From Dastarcus helophoroides (lineage: Eukaryota; Arthropoda; Insecta; Coleoptera; Bothrideridae), in contig CM053327.1 in the NCBI GenBank assembly GCA_028583605.1, positions 14,185,629-14,249,628 on the forward strand: a stretch of DNA of 64,000 nt. The letters run 5' to 3'. Under the pieces are notes generated by a model. The model ran no database searches and was not told the DNA's origin. It saw nothing but the letters and a program-made list of their open reading frames with translations. Shown piece by piece: positions 32,597 through 44,997 of the stretch (within the stretch, counting starts at the first letter, position 1; the number at the start of each line of letters is the position of its first letter). A program made the position numbers and the translations under genes.

Positions 32597-34226
32597 TAGG
32601 GTGAGTGATTAGTACGGTAAAGCTCTACAGATTCCTCGCTAAGAAAAATATTTGTGTTATGAAGGTACACCAGCATAAACTAGCATAAGGTGAACATTCT
32701 AAAGTTATTTTTTACTATACAGGATGAATATACACAGAATGGTATTCTTAAGTTGACTTGTTTGAATAGAACACCCATAAATTTTTACATATTTAAATCT
32801 CTTACAAAATGCTGATCAAACTGGTATTAAACAATAGCGGTTAACAGTTTTTGAGATATTTAGAAAAATCATTATATTTAGCCTAAATTCTAAGTTCGCT
32901 TGAAAGGTGGGGAACGCCCAAATAATTTTATTTTTAGTTTAGATTATTTCAGAACATTCCTTTCTTAGAAAATGATGCAATTTTATTTAAATAACAGTTG
33001 GAGTTACAAAGGGTGATTAGCAAACTCAAAATAAAATTTTCTTAAAAAATTCAAATGACATACCCTATATATTATTTTCCATTTCTGTTAACCAACAGCT
33101 AAGTTTTGCTTTGATTTAAATATCTGTGGGACTAATTCTTACATTTCGGGAGATATTAAATTTTAAATTCAAAAAATTTCCAGATTTGTTTTAGTAAAAT
33201 GCGGTTTTTCTAAAATTCTAAAAAATAAAATCTTTAAAATGCACTAATTAAATGCATTGTTCTACTTTTGATCATATAAATTACATATTTTCAAAAATAT
33301 AAACCCTCAAATAGAAAACATATTGGTTTGGATGTCTGCTTATCATATATACCTAAATTACATGCACCTCTTCTCTGTGTTCTCTACACAGTTAACATTA
33401 TTTTAGAAAATAAGAGTAAAACTAGTGCACGGTAGACTATTTGTTCATTCTAGTCAGTTTTACGTTTGTTTTGGTCAAGCAAAACGAAACAAACCCATTT
33501 TCCACAACGACAATAAAAAAATATTAATAAATATATTTTATGAAGCATATTTTTAAAAAGAAAGTAAATAAAGTACAATAATAATTTTTTACCTTGGATT
33601 GGTAATATGGCAATTGGGACGAGTCATGTCGAATTTCTTGTGTTATACATTTTTTTTGAAAATTATGCGTTAAAAAGTTTTTACTGTTTTCCGTTACCGT
33701 TAACAAATAAATTTCCAACAGAGATGCATTTTAAACATTCAAATAATGACATTTTTTATTTTTCAAATTTAATGTTAAATAACTTTCAAGCTGTAAGAGC
33801 TAGATCCACAAATTTTCACATTAAATCAAAGCTCACTTGCTGCTTGACAAAAATAGTAAATAATATACAGGGAATGTAATTTCGCGTTGACTAATCACCC
33901 TGTATAATAGTAAATATTATTTAAATAAAGTTACATTATTTTTCAAGAAAAGGATATACTGTAATAATTTGCACTAAAAATAAAATGATTTGACTGTTTC
34001 CGGTCTTTCAATCGAGTTTCCAAATTGGACCCAATTTTCATATTTTTCTAAATACCTCAAAAACTAATAATCGCAAACCCCTATTGTTTGATACCATTTT
34101 ATTCGACATTTTGTATAACATTCAAATACGTAAAAATATATAGGGTGTTCCATTTAAAAAAAGGCAACGTTAGTGCACCATCATGTATATAGCTACAGGG
34201 CGTTACCGTACTAATGACTCACCCTG
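32597..34226. mobile_element. Foldback element, GGGTGAGTGATTAG-end subfamily (1.63 kb), with nested copy
   Basis: TAGGGTGAGTGATTAGTACG at the left is matched by CGTACTAATGACTCACCCTG at the right, with TA at 32595-32596 and 34227-34228. Arms run 32597-33004 and 33905-34226. The centre is occupied by another foldback element (33007-33902). Confidence 0.8.
33007..33902. mobile_element. Nested foldback element (896 bp)
   Basis: CAAAGGGTGATTAG at the left and CTAATCACCCTG at the right, with TA at 33005-33006 and 33903-33904, sit inside the arms of the previous element. The ORFs on both strands in the middle show no family signature. Confidence 0.65.
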
Positions 34227-34228
34227 TA

Positions 34229-34989
34229 TAAGAGTTTAATTAATTTTGTACATTCTATACGTAAGGTTACTGGAATGAGCGACGTGAGGAATAGTTGTCA
34301 CAAAACCGTAGATAGCAATAAGTTTCAAGAAAAATTTGTATCGTTGTTTTACTATCGTTTTCTTTGGAAAGTTTATACTGCTTCTGCAAGGTGTTGGATC
34401 TGAAAATATTAGACTTATACAAGATAATTTACATACCAATACACACACCGAGCACCGAGCTTTATAAAATGTTTTTAAATTTCTCCTGGAATATATTTTT
34501 ATTTCGGATTATACGTGTGGCCGTTATACCGTTCCGAACTTTGCATAAAACTGTTTAATGACAAGAAGCTATCCTAACGGGATAAAACTTAATCTGAAGA
34601 ACATAAATCTCCATAACATCGTCACGTTTAATAGTTCGTTTTATGCTCAACTTTTGTGTCTAATACGTAATTTTCCTCCAAGAAAGCCATCGGGCAACTT
34701 TAGAGCTTTTATAAATCCTTTTTCCGGAATTTTTAAAATGCCTTCGCCTGAACTTCAGCTTTCAACATGTTCTATCTTTATTGGTTGTGAACTTTGTTGT
34801 TTTACATGTTGGCGCGTAGCGAAATACTTTATTAGATTTTAAATCTACGACTCTTCCGTTTGCGATGAAAGTTCAACAAAAAACGCTTTCTAAATTGTTG
34901 TTTATCTAAGTGTTTTCTAGTGGTTTTTCAAGTGATTCGTCTGCACCTTTAGCTAGAAATTTGAGGTCAACTGGATCAGGTCATAAAAT
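34229..34989. other. Intergenic, no gene recognised
   Basis: Short AT-rich ORFs only (for example 34558-34842); none has a recognisable motif or splice context. Confidence 0.35.
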
Positions 34990-35450
34990 TTCTCAAGAGG
35001 TAATCAGATGAAAACATTTTTATTGACGTTAATAACAATACAAATTCTCAATAAAAATTACGATAGTAGAATTGTTCCCATAGAAGGCGATAAATTTCAT
35101 GACTAAGCTTATCAATTAGATTGCCGACGTTTCTCCGGAAATCCAGAGAAACCGAACAATAAAGTGTGATACAGTCGTGGAAAATCGCTCGCCTTTGCGA
35201 ATATTTTCCGCCCCATTAGATCCGATTAAATGGGATTTGCTCTCGGGGATCGTCCAGCCGTCCGAATTCCAGCGACCCACGCTTTAGCCGAAGATCAGCC
35301 GTTGAGTCGACCGCTAAATCAACCCCCGAGTTGGCGTGGCGGGACAGAGTAACATAAAACGCCTTCGCATCGTCTTTCGCACTTTTCGGGGCTTTTCGCT
35401 CCTAAAAGCCACGTAATCCGCAAGAGATCTCTTACGAGACAGGTGTTTAT
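34990..35450. promoter_or_regulatory. Less AT-biased island, candidate regulatory DNA
   Basis: About 460 bp with visibly higher GC than its surroundings and no repeats (for example 35200-35400 has many CG dinucleotides). No ORF. An unmethylated promoter-like or conserved non-coding element is one explanation; an old gene remnant is another. Function is inference from composition alone. Confidence 0.35.
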
Positions 35451-35894
35451 TGGTATTTATTTGGTTGTGGATTGGGATAAGGGATGAAAGCGTTAATAAG
35501 CGAGGGCGCTATATGGAGTTTCAACATCGATAACAATCAACGTTAATGTATGCTACAGTTTTTAATATTGTTTCATCTATGTAGATAGGGACATTAAGTT
35601 GAAATAATCAGTTGAACGATTTAAGTATCATTTTATTTTATTTTATTTGTTTAACATAGTTGAGGAGGCACGTTATTTATTTACTACATAGGTAATGGTC
35701 AGTTATAGACTGGCCTTTAAGAGCAACTTTTTTATTTACCGATAAATTCGTAAATGAAAATGTGAATAACAGCATATCGATAAAAAAATGCAGCATTTCT
35801 ACAAAAAAAATTATTTTAAATTGTGAATTTCCAGAATAGTATATTCTACAAGTTATGGAATGGCCCATGTTACCCACGAGCGAAAAGTTTGTTA

Positions 35895-36082
35895 GGGTAC
35901 GGACAGAGTAAAAGTAGGTTCCCAGATTCTGGTTAGCGGCGCTAAAAAATAGTGTGTTATTAAATGTATATACATAGAGCAAAAGCACCGCTTTTAATCT
36001 GAGAGCCCACATTAAATAACACACGTAATTTTTGGCTCTAGTAAACAGTAGTCGGAAACCTGCCTTTACTCTGTCCGTACCC
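35895..36082. mobile_element. 188-bp MITE, PIF/Harbinger-like
   Basis: GGGTACGGACAGAGTAAAAG at the left pairs with CTTTACTCTGTCCGTACCC at the right, and TTA is directly repeated outside (35892-35894 and 36083-36085). A 3-bp TTA target duplication with about 28-bp inverted ends fits PIF/Harbinger MITEs. Confidence 0.75.
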
Positions 36083-36085
36083 TTA

Positions 36086-38619
36086 CGGTTTCGGTGGAAT
36101 ATAGCATTCTAAACGTGTTTTAGACTATACTTTCCCTAACAATATTATAGAAAAAACCCTAAAAGTTCATAAAATTCTTCAAGTTTTTGAATGTGTTGAA
36201 CAGCATTTTATGATTAAAGCTTGTTAGATAAAATGAAGGAACTAAAAATTCTTTTTTTAAGTAGCATCATTTTTGCGCTGTAATTTCAAATATATTAATT
36301 ATTATTTTATTTAAAACTAAGCCGCAATCATCAAAGAACAAAGTGAATACATTGATCAAAAAAACCTGATTTGCAGTGACATTTTCGGTATTTTTAAATA
36401 TTTTTATCCAAAATTTGCATGTAATGAACATAAATCATAACAAAATAGTCTATTTTCTAGATTGTTTATACAAGGTTTAATCATAAAATGCCTTCGAACA
36501 CAATAAAAAACAAACACAAACTCAAATAATCAATTTTTTCGATCGTAGTGTAAATTCAAAATATCGTGATTAAAAGTAAAAAAATCATAGTTTAAGTTAA
36601 AATTTGGTAACTAAGATAAAAATTTGAATACTAAATTTGAAAGGTCACACTTTTTTCCGAAGTTTTTCTTTGGAAGTGGAAATTTTGAGAAATAAAAGTC
36701 GAATTTTCGGAATCAAAAACGAAATATCAAAACACGAAAACTTAAATTAAAAACTTCGAGTTAAATTGGTTAGTTAAAAGTTATGAACAAATTCTGAATT
36801 TTAAGTCCTAAAAAAGTCTAAATTTATTAAACAAAATTGTCCATTTAGACTAAATTTGTAGAAAAAATACTAAAAAAATGTCTTCTTAAAATTATGACTT
36901 TGCAAGAGTTTTTGAATTTTTAGTATGTAAAGAGTGAAATATTAAAATTGTATCCAAATAACGCATTTGAAGTTTTAATTTTTAAATCGGAAAGGGTTGA
37001 AAGTATTATTACAAATTCCAAGTTTTTCTCGAAATTTCGTGTTGAATCTCAAAAGATCGTTATATATAAATTTTGAGCTTTTCTTAAAACGAAATGGTTT
37101 TTTTCCAAATGCCGAGTTTAAGCTTTATATTTTTAGACTACAAAATTTCACTTCAAATTTTATGTTTATTCTAGAAATGTTCATTTATTTTCAAATTTTA
37201 GTCAGATTTTCTTTTCACAATTTTCATTTTCACTTTTCTAACAAATTTCGATTTCAAGCTCAACATTTGAGAAAAATTTGTATTTCAATGTAAAGTGTCA
37301 AACATTCTATTTCCATTTCCACGTTATTCCTAGTTATTTGCTTAAAAATTCAAAATTTCTTTCTTTGGTGGAACGTTTGGTCTAATATGTATTTTCGAAA
37401 TATCGACTTTAAATTTATAAGAAATTTTGAGTTATTAAAAAATATGGACTTTTTTCCCACAATTTAAAGTATTGCGCTTTCAATATTGTGTTTTTTTCAA
37501 GTAGTTTTTGTTATAAATTTTAGACTTCTTTTGTAAAATTTCTGACTACGTCCCTGCCTACATATTTCAACAACAAAAAAATTATGGGGAGCCAAATTTT
37601 ATTGGACAGGCAGGCGGCTGAACCGCTGAACATTTAGGAATGCATCTGGCTAGATTCATGCTAATGATTGGAGGCCGGATTTTAGGTAAAATCCTATGAT
37701 CCTACCTTTTTTGGCGTTTCAATTTCGCTCATTTTTTGCCTTTTTATACATGACATGGACCTATTTTGAAAAAATTTCGTGCCTATTTAAGCTTTTCTAT
37801 GGGGTTTTCCAAGTATATTTACACTTCTGAAGAAGTTAAGCAGAAATATGTACTTGATACAATAAGGGTAACGACATACGTAGCGGTTTTTGACCCTCAT
37901 AATATTCATCACATAAAAATAAGAAGCTAAAAGTATAAATTTTTAAGAACTGTAAATTTAAAACAATTATTCTTATGACCCATCCAGACCCTTTTAGGTT
38001 TTGCCTGCTATGGTGGCATAGGACAATTAAACTAAGTTGCTAATATTTATTTTAATTTCTAAATAAAAACAAATGTTGGAGTAAAATGATAAAATTATAA
38101 GAATCTTCCTATTCTAAAATTTATCTTCGAGCTGTCTTGTGTAAAGTGCACTGGTATAAATAATGTCTCCAGCAAGATAAAGTGCTCTAATTAACCACAA
38201 AGTTTGAAGTCAGCTGGAGAAAAATCGTTTAATTGTAGATCTTGAGATACTTTTTGTAACAAGCTAAATTATAAATTACATCATAGCAGACATTTTTTTC
38301 AGAAAAAAATATTTTGTTAGTTTCAATTACATGCAAAAAGTCTGATGTTATGCAACATCACATTCGTCGTTAATCAAAAATAAAAATAATAATAAATAAA
38401 AACAAATCTATCAGGCAAGCTCTTTTAAAAAATGTGCAAACATTTTTATTAGACCTCTAGATTAATCAAGTAGTCCCAATTTTCGTAATTCTTTTATTCC
38501 AAAAATACCTGGAGGAGAAAATTTCCCACGAAGGAGAAAAAACTAGGAGAAAGTACGTTGTTTATAATTTTTTTTGCATTATTTTTCTCTCCTGAAAATA
38601 GGTAATATTGAAAAAAATG
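36086..38619. other. Degenerate AT tract and unclassified DNA
   Basis: 36.58-37.54 kb is typical AAATTT/GAAA tract. At 37.6-37.8 kb are words (GCCTTTTT, ACCTTTTTTGG) resembling the tandem block at 41.0-41.7 kb. No gene. Confidence 0.4.
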
Positions 38620-38621
38620 TA

Positions 38622-40936
38622 CCGGGTGACCAACTAAGAGAGGACGCCGGCTATATCCCGACAACGAATTATCCCACAGCTTTGAGAAAAACATTTCAAT
38701 AAGGAAAGTGGCCCTGAAAAACGACTGGAAAATATTTTTGAAGTTCTAAAATGACCGCTACTTGGCCGATTGAATGGAAAATTACAATTTTCTCGAAATT
38801 TTACTTAATTGAGATATATCGAAAATATATGCATTGTAATCCTAGAGTAATTTCAACTTGTTTTGTTCTACACTGTTTGTTCTATCTCTAAAAATAAAGT
38901 GGTGGAGAGAAGTCGAACAATTTTTTTTAAATACCAAAAATCGCTGGAAAATATTTTGAAGGTTCTAAAATGACCGCTAAGTAGCCTAATATGTAGAGCT
39001 AAATAGAAAATTAGAATTTTCTTGGAATTTTGCTTAATTAAGGTATATCAAAAATACATGTATTGTAATCCTAAGGTAATTTTGATTTGTTTTTGTTTTA
39101 TACTTTTTGTTCTATCTCTAAAAATAAAGTGGTGGGAAGATATCGAAACATTTTTTTTAAATACCATTTACTTCGGTTAGGCTTAATGAAATTTAACAAT
39201 CTTAGTCTATAGAAATAGTTTTATTTAGTCTATGGAAGGCACTTTTATATGTTTTTATTTTAAAATTATTGTCGCTGCTATAGCGGGTTATATAAAATTG
39301 TAACAAATTTCGCCGTTTTTCTAAAAAAAAAAATTAAATAGAAGGATATGTCAATTTTGATATCTTAAAATAGATAATTGAAAGCCCTAGATTTTAGTGA
39401 AAACCGCAACTTTATATCTTTTGTCTAACTGGAGATATTGGCAAATAAAATTTCAATAACGTAAAAGCTTGATGACGTTATTTACCATTTAGAATATGAA
39501 ATCAGAGGATCTTTAGAATTTTTCTTACATAATATAACAATAAGTAATTATCTACCTACAATGATCTAATAGTAATAACAGTGAATAATGTAAAAAATTA
39601 ACCAAAGAAACAAATTAATGTTCAAAAAATTAAAAAAAAAAGACAATACATTAAGTAAAAATGTTAAATTAATATCGTCCATTAATTGGAGCCCTAGAAG
39701 TTTAAACTGACTGCAGTTCATCATTTTCATGCAGTTCTACCTCTGACGAATGAACAACACTACAATTTCAACTTCTGCCATTGATCACTCTACCACTCTA
39801 AATAGTGTTTCTTATTATTTCGATCATGTCGTTTCTTTATCAGGCTTGTTGGCAAAAACAAGGTATTCCATTCGCCTGACAAATAAAAATCAAAGCAAGT
39901 CAGATCTGGGGACCTGGATGGCCAAGAAAACTGACTTCCACTTCCTATCCACCTGCCACGCGTGCCTGGTTTTGAACGGTGGTTCAGCATATCCCCAAGT
40001 CATTAGCTATTGTTCTAGTACTTAAATGAGGATTAAATTTCACATACTCTAAAACATTTATAATATTTGGCTCGATGCGACTTCTACGTTATCTTTTAAA
40101 TACAGGAACATAAACATTTGCCTTGGTGCGTATACGATGTATCAGTCGAAGGAAAACTCTTTCACTTTGATTGCGTTTTTCGGGATACAGTAGGCGTAGA
40201 TTTAGCAGCATCAGTTACATTTTCATGCATTCGAAATAAATGGTTAACATGTCAAAGGCTTCTTTATTTGTATAAATCTTTTTAATTTTATAAAGGACTA
40301 TAAAAGCGGAAATACCAATTCAGTTAGTTCATAACTTAAATTTTGTTTGCCAATATCTTCGGTTAGACAAAAGATATTCAGTTGCGGTTTTCGCTTATAT
40401 TTAAGGCTTTTAATTCTCTATTTTGGGATATTAAAATTGACATATCGTTCTATTTAATTTTTTTTAGGAAAGCGGCGAAATTTGTTACCATTTTATATAA
40501 CGCATTGTAGCAGCGACAATAATTTTAAAATAAAAACGTATGAAAGTGGCGTCGATAGACTAAATATCACTCTTTCTACAGAAACTGAATTTGTTAAATC
40601 TCATTAAGGCTAAATGAAGTAAATGGCATTTAAAAAAATTGTTCGACTTCTCTCCACCACTTTATTTTTAGAGATAGAAGAAACAGTGTAGAACAAAACA
40701 AGTTGAAATTACTCTAGGATTACAATGCATATATTTTCGATATATATCATTTAGGCAAAATTTCAAGAAAATCCTAATTTTCCATTCAGTTAGCCAACTA
40801 GCGGTCATTTTAGAACTTTAAAAATATTTTCCAGCCGTTTTTCAGGGCCACTTTTCTTTTTGAATTTTTTTCCCAAACCTGTGAATTGATTCGTTGCTGA
40901 GATATAGCCGGTGTCCTTTCTTAATTGGGCACCCGG
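38622..40936. mobile_element. Foldback element with transposase remnant (2.3 kb)
   Basis: CCGGGTGACCAACTAAGAG at the left is matched by an inverse ending CACCCGG at the right, with TA at 38620-38621 and 40937-40938. The arms are long (about 38622-39490 and 40310-40936) and closely similar, sharing AAATAAAGTGGTGGAGAG and AGGATTACAATGCATA-type words inverted. The left arm holds an additional partial direct repeat (38.93-39.16 kb). The unpaired middle carries pieces of a mariner-like transposase, which links this foldback family to that superfamily. Confidence 0.88.
39790..40200 (-). pseudogene. Deleted mariner-like transposase (N-terminal HTH joined to C-terminal fragment)
   Basis: Minus-strand pieces read YPEKRNQSERVFLRLIHRIR, then INVLEYVKFNPHLSTRTIA (a helix-turn-helix segment typical of these transposases), then within a few codons RWIGSGSQFSWPSRSPDLT, the region just before the last catalytic residue. 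The catalytic first and second Asp are missing, so most of the DDE/D domain is deleted. At least one stop and one frameshift remain. Confidence 0.75.
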
Positions 40937-40994
40937 TACATTCTTTTAAAATATCCATATTTTGAAGAAATTAAAGACCTTAACTAGATTCACG

Positions 40995-41690
40995 TTAATG
41001 CTGGTGAAAGCAATAGTTCGTTACCGAATGAGAATGATATAATTTGGACATTGTCTGTCGATGTAGAGACAAACTTTCCAAATTATGCGGGTTAATTGTC
41101 GTAGAGATGCACAAATTTTACCATGGAGAATATTCAGAAATATAGTTGGGTAAAAAGCAATATTCAAAATGGTCAATAATTTTTTATCTTGCTAATTTTG
41201 GTTTTGACCTTTTAATGCCTTTTTTAGCATATTCTGCCTTTTTAATGCCTTTTTAGCTGTTGGTTGTTACCTTACTTCACATTTTCCCCACCTTTTTACC
41301 TTATTTGATTGTGCTTAAAATCTGGTCTCTACTAATAATAACAGCGAAAGCAACAGCTCGTCACCGAATGATGCAATTTGGTCATTTTGTACCTTAGTGT
41401 CCGTCGATGTAGAGAAATAAAATTAAATTAGGAGCATTTATTGCCGCAAAGATGCACTCGTTTTACAAATATCGAGAGACAATTAGTTTGTAGTTGAGAA
41501 TGAAATAATTAATGTTCAAAATGGCCAATCTTGGTAATTGTTGATCTTCACCTTTTAATGCCTTTTTAAAGAGTATTTGGTCTTTTTAATGCCTTTTCAT
41601 TTGTTTGTTGTGCCTAAATTAACATTTTGCTCACCTTTTTACCTTATTTGATTGTGCCTAAAATCCGGTTTCTAACAATCAGATATAAGG
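40995..41690. repeat. Two tandem units of about 335 bp
   Basis: GAAAGCAATAGTTCGTTACCGAATGA at 41007 recurs as GAAAGCAACAGCTCGTCACCGAATGA at 41345, and both units continue through GTCGATGTAGAGA and end with CACCTTTTTACCTTATTTGATTGTG. They are diverged and non-coding. Confidence 0.7.
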
Positions 41691-41999
41691 GGGGTCACAA
41701 TCCATCCAACTAAGACAGGTTACAGAAAATCCCTTAATTATATTGCCGATTCATAAAAATCCAAATAAATTCTTTAAATGCAATAATTAAGGCTTTTTAG
41801 GGAGATCGTGACACCAAAACCGCACTTTTCTCAGCTGTTTGGTGGTTGCGTCTCGAGTCACCAAAAAAGTTAAGAAACAAGCCGCTAAAATAAAGAAAAT
41901 GAATGGAGAGTTTGCTCGTATTTGTGTTAGATCTAATTAGTTATCTACTGAATATCCAGACAGATAAAAATATTGCATAATGCAAGTAACAGTCAAAAT

Positions 42000-42400
42000 A
42001 GCACAAATTATTTTCGTGTAGCATTAGAGCAATTCATCAACCCGTGCGTGCGTTCGATTTTCATTTATTTCCCTGGCGTTTTAACAGAATTACGCCAATT
42101 GCTCGAAATAGCTGTCTTTCGGTTCGGTAAATATGACCTTTTGAAATAATAATTTCCCTTCTTTTCTGCCTTCAAAGTAAACTTATTTTTATAATTTCAT
42201 CGCGAGTAAAACACAACGCAACGGTTTTTGTGTAAACAAATGTGCGGCAACGCCATCCCATTTCATTTATTAAACGCGTCAGTTGATCGCAGCCTACTCT
42301 TATTACTCTTTCGGGGAGAAATTCATGGATTTTCATCTGAAAACGTTTCGCTTTATTAACGACGTACGAACGCCTCGGGGCAAAAACTAACAGGATCTTT
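42000..42400. promoter_or_regulatory. Less AT-biased island, candidate regulatory DNA
   Basis: About 400 bp without repeats, containing CG-rich words (GTGCGTGCG, ACGACGTACGAACGCC). A minus-strand 80-codon ORF (42172-42414) crosses it but has no family signature. Regulatory role is inference from composition. Confidence 0.3.
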
Positions 42401-42414
42401 GTAAAATAATACAA

Positions 42415-44045
42415 TAGAGGAATACATAAATAGATAAGTTGTATTTCATTCCAATTTTATGAAAATGTTAAAATACGTATTTTTTACATTTCGTTGAGAG
42501 TTTATGATTTTAAAGATGAAGTCAGGATTTTATACAGAAAATAAGATCGTAATAATTTTACATTGTTCGTTAGAAAAGGCGGATACATATTATTTTATGA
42601 ACGAAAACCGCGAGTTTATTATATCGATTAGACCGTTAAATATTTTAAACCCTAGCCTTTGAAATAATAACCAATATTACACGAGTTTTAGATATATACG
42701 CTTACGAATAAATGTGCTAATTTTAGTTAAAATCATTAAATCATGACCAATAATAAAATATCATGCATCTCAATTAACTAAATTGATAAATTAGGTAATT
42801 TAAGGTTTAGTTGATTGTTTAATTTTACAACATTTCACAAAATATAGAAAGGACATGACCCTAGGAATTTATTTTACAACTACCTGATCTTCATAATTTT
42901 TTCTGCACAAGGCATGCTCGACTAATTTCAGAAAAAATAGTTTTTAAAATTCCCCGTAGTCACATGGAAACTCCAATATAATACACCGGGCAATATATTT
43001 AAACTAACAGAAATGGCAGCCACTTCAGTTATAATTTGACTGACAAACATACGCTTCGGTTTTCCTAACATAGATTTTTCGGAAAATTTTAATTTTTCTT
43101 CTCTCCTTTCTGAACTATACAAGCAGGAAAGTCGCAAGTTTATTTAATTTTGACAAAAAATGTCAGCAATTTGAAACTTAAATTTCAAATTTTCGAGAAA
43201 CTGAAACAGAAGTTTCTAAAAAAAGAACTGAAATTCCTAAAAATACGTTTTGGATAACAGTGTTTTAGTAAAATATTATTTTTATTTTCCAAATTTTCTG
43301 TTTGAACCTAAAATATATAAATCATCATTTTTCCCAAAGTTCTTTAAAAAAACATTCTCGTAATGACAGCTCAATTAATTTTCAATAACTTCAATTATTT
43401 AGATTCCAATATAAGTTGATATTTCCACCTTGACGAATTGATAAAGAAATAAACCGATAAAAATCAACAAACACCGGTAACGACGATTAAAAAGCGGAAT
43501 TATTTTTATTGTCAATGCGACACACAAATAGGTATATAGATAGATATCGAACTGTGTGCAATGCTTCCCGCCCAGTTGTTGAATATTCAAACGTCATTAG
43601 TCAGCCGGTCGGGATTTTGATAATTCATGGCGATTCAGAAATGCGTCAGTTACTAAATATCGATTTACTTTAAGTTTGAATTTCTCGACCCTCTTTCTTA
43701 ATCCAGGAAAACACTGTTACATCTCGCGTCCGTTCTGATCGTACAGTATCTCTCTTCTAACTTTTTTCTTATTTGCTCAACCCTATTATGCACACCCACT
43801 AGTTACACCAACGCGAACGAATTTAAAACTTTAAGAAACAGGAATTTCCTCCGTTGTCAGTTACAAAACTGCGGAGCTATGTAACTACATTATAAAAGAA
43901 ATTAGCATGAGTAGTTTATAGAACATCTATAGGAAGACGCAATTCTTATCTCTGGCGCATCCACCAAAACGCAAAATTGTATTATAATGGTGTCTTCTGT
44001 CTATGGGGTGCTTCAGTCGTTATGTTTTTAATTTTACCACGTATA
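42415..44045. other. Intergenic, no gene recognised
   Basis: No supported coding or RNA gene. 43.40-43.80 kb is again somewhat less AT-biased and repeat-free. Confidence 0.35.
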
Positions 44046-44690
44046 TTCGGAAGACTTAATAAAGAAAGAGGATCATCTAGCTTTAGAACGTCTATCGCAG
44101 GAGAGTGCAATTGATCTAATATGGATCAAAGGACATTCTAGGAAAAAGTGTAACGAACGCGCTGACAAACTGGCGAGGAAGGGCCCGGAGGGACAATTCG
44201 TTGGACCAGAATCAACCCTTCTCCTGGTTAAATCAACCGTAAGATCCCTACTTAAGGAAGAAATCCATCGCAAACACAAAGCCCAATGGGCATCAATAAC
44301 ATGCCGACAGACTCACGCATTCATCAGAATGCCGTGTAGGAAGGGCAAAACTATATACATCTTTCAAGAAATATCCTTAGGATACTTGTAAGGATTTGGA
44401 CAGGTCACTGTCGATTATACAAACACCTCCACAGAATGAGAATTATAAACGACCCGAGTTGTAGGGGTAGTTTAGAGGAAGATGAAAGTGCCGAGCACGT
44501 GATGTGTCACTGCCCGGCACTAGCATCAATCAGGAGATCCAAGCTGAGGAACTTCAGGTCTAGTGTGGCCAGTTGAAGAAAAGCGCATCCAAGAGACTTT
44601 CTTCAGTTTCTCAACAAGGTTGGGTGGCTGAATGAATGACCAAAGACACCTCAATCACGGGGATAGCACAATGGGCCCGGAAAGGGTAGT
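44046..44690 (+). pseudogene. LINE fragment: RNase H domain and 3' tail
   Basis: The plus strand encodes IWIKGHSRKKCNERADKLAR, the last His and Asp block of a LINE RNase H, with KGPEGQFVGPE after it. It continues in frame to a TAA at about 44391, and resumes in other frames with TGHCRLYKHLHRM, SCRGSLEEDESAEHVMCHCPAL and RRSKLRNF-like blocks, the zinc-knuckle-like CCHC tail of R1/Loa/Jockey-type elements. Frameshifts separate the blocks. Only this 3' piece is present. Confidence 0.85.
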
Positions 44691-44997
44691 CTAAGTGCTG
44701 GCCTAAACTGTAGGCAACCCACCTCAAATCCAGGATCCAGAAAGAAAGAACAAATTCTCTTTAAAACATTATTTACAACTTCATATGCTAACAGAAGCTA
44801 CACATCATCAGTTGGAGTTGATAAGACAGAGCGACGAGAGAGATATGACTAATGGGCAATAAATTTTTACTATTTCGCTGTGCAATTATTTGTATTTTCA
44901 TCCGCTTGAAACCAGTGTACCGAGGTGTACCCCACCGATTTTTTTCATTTTGTGATATGTTATAGTACATAAAAAATATTGGACACGTATTTATTTT

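Noticed and set aside
36997..37293. 98-codon Phe/Leu/Lys-rich ORF
   Set aside because: Lies in a degenerate AT tract; similar ORFs arise throughout such tracts.
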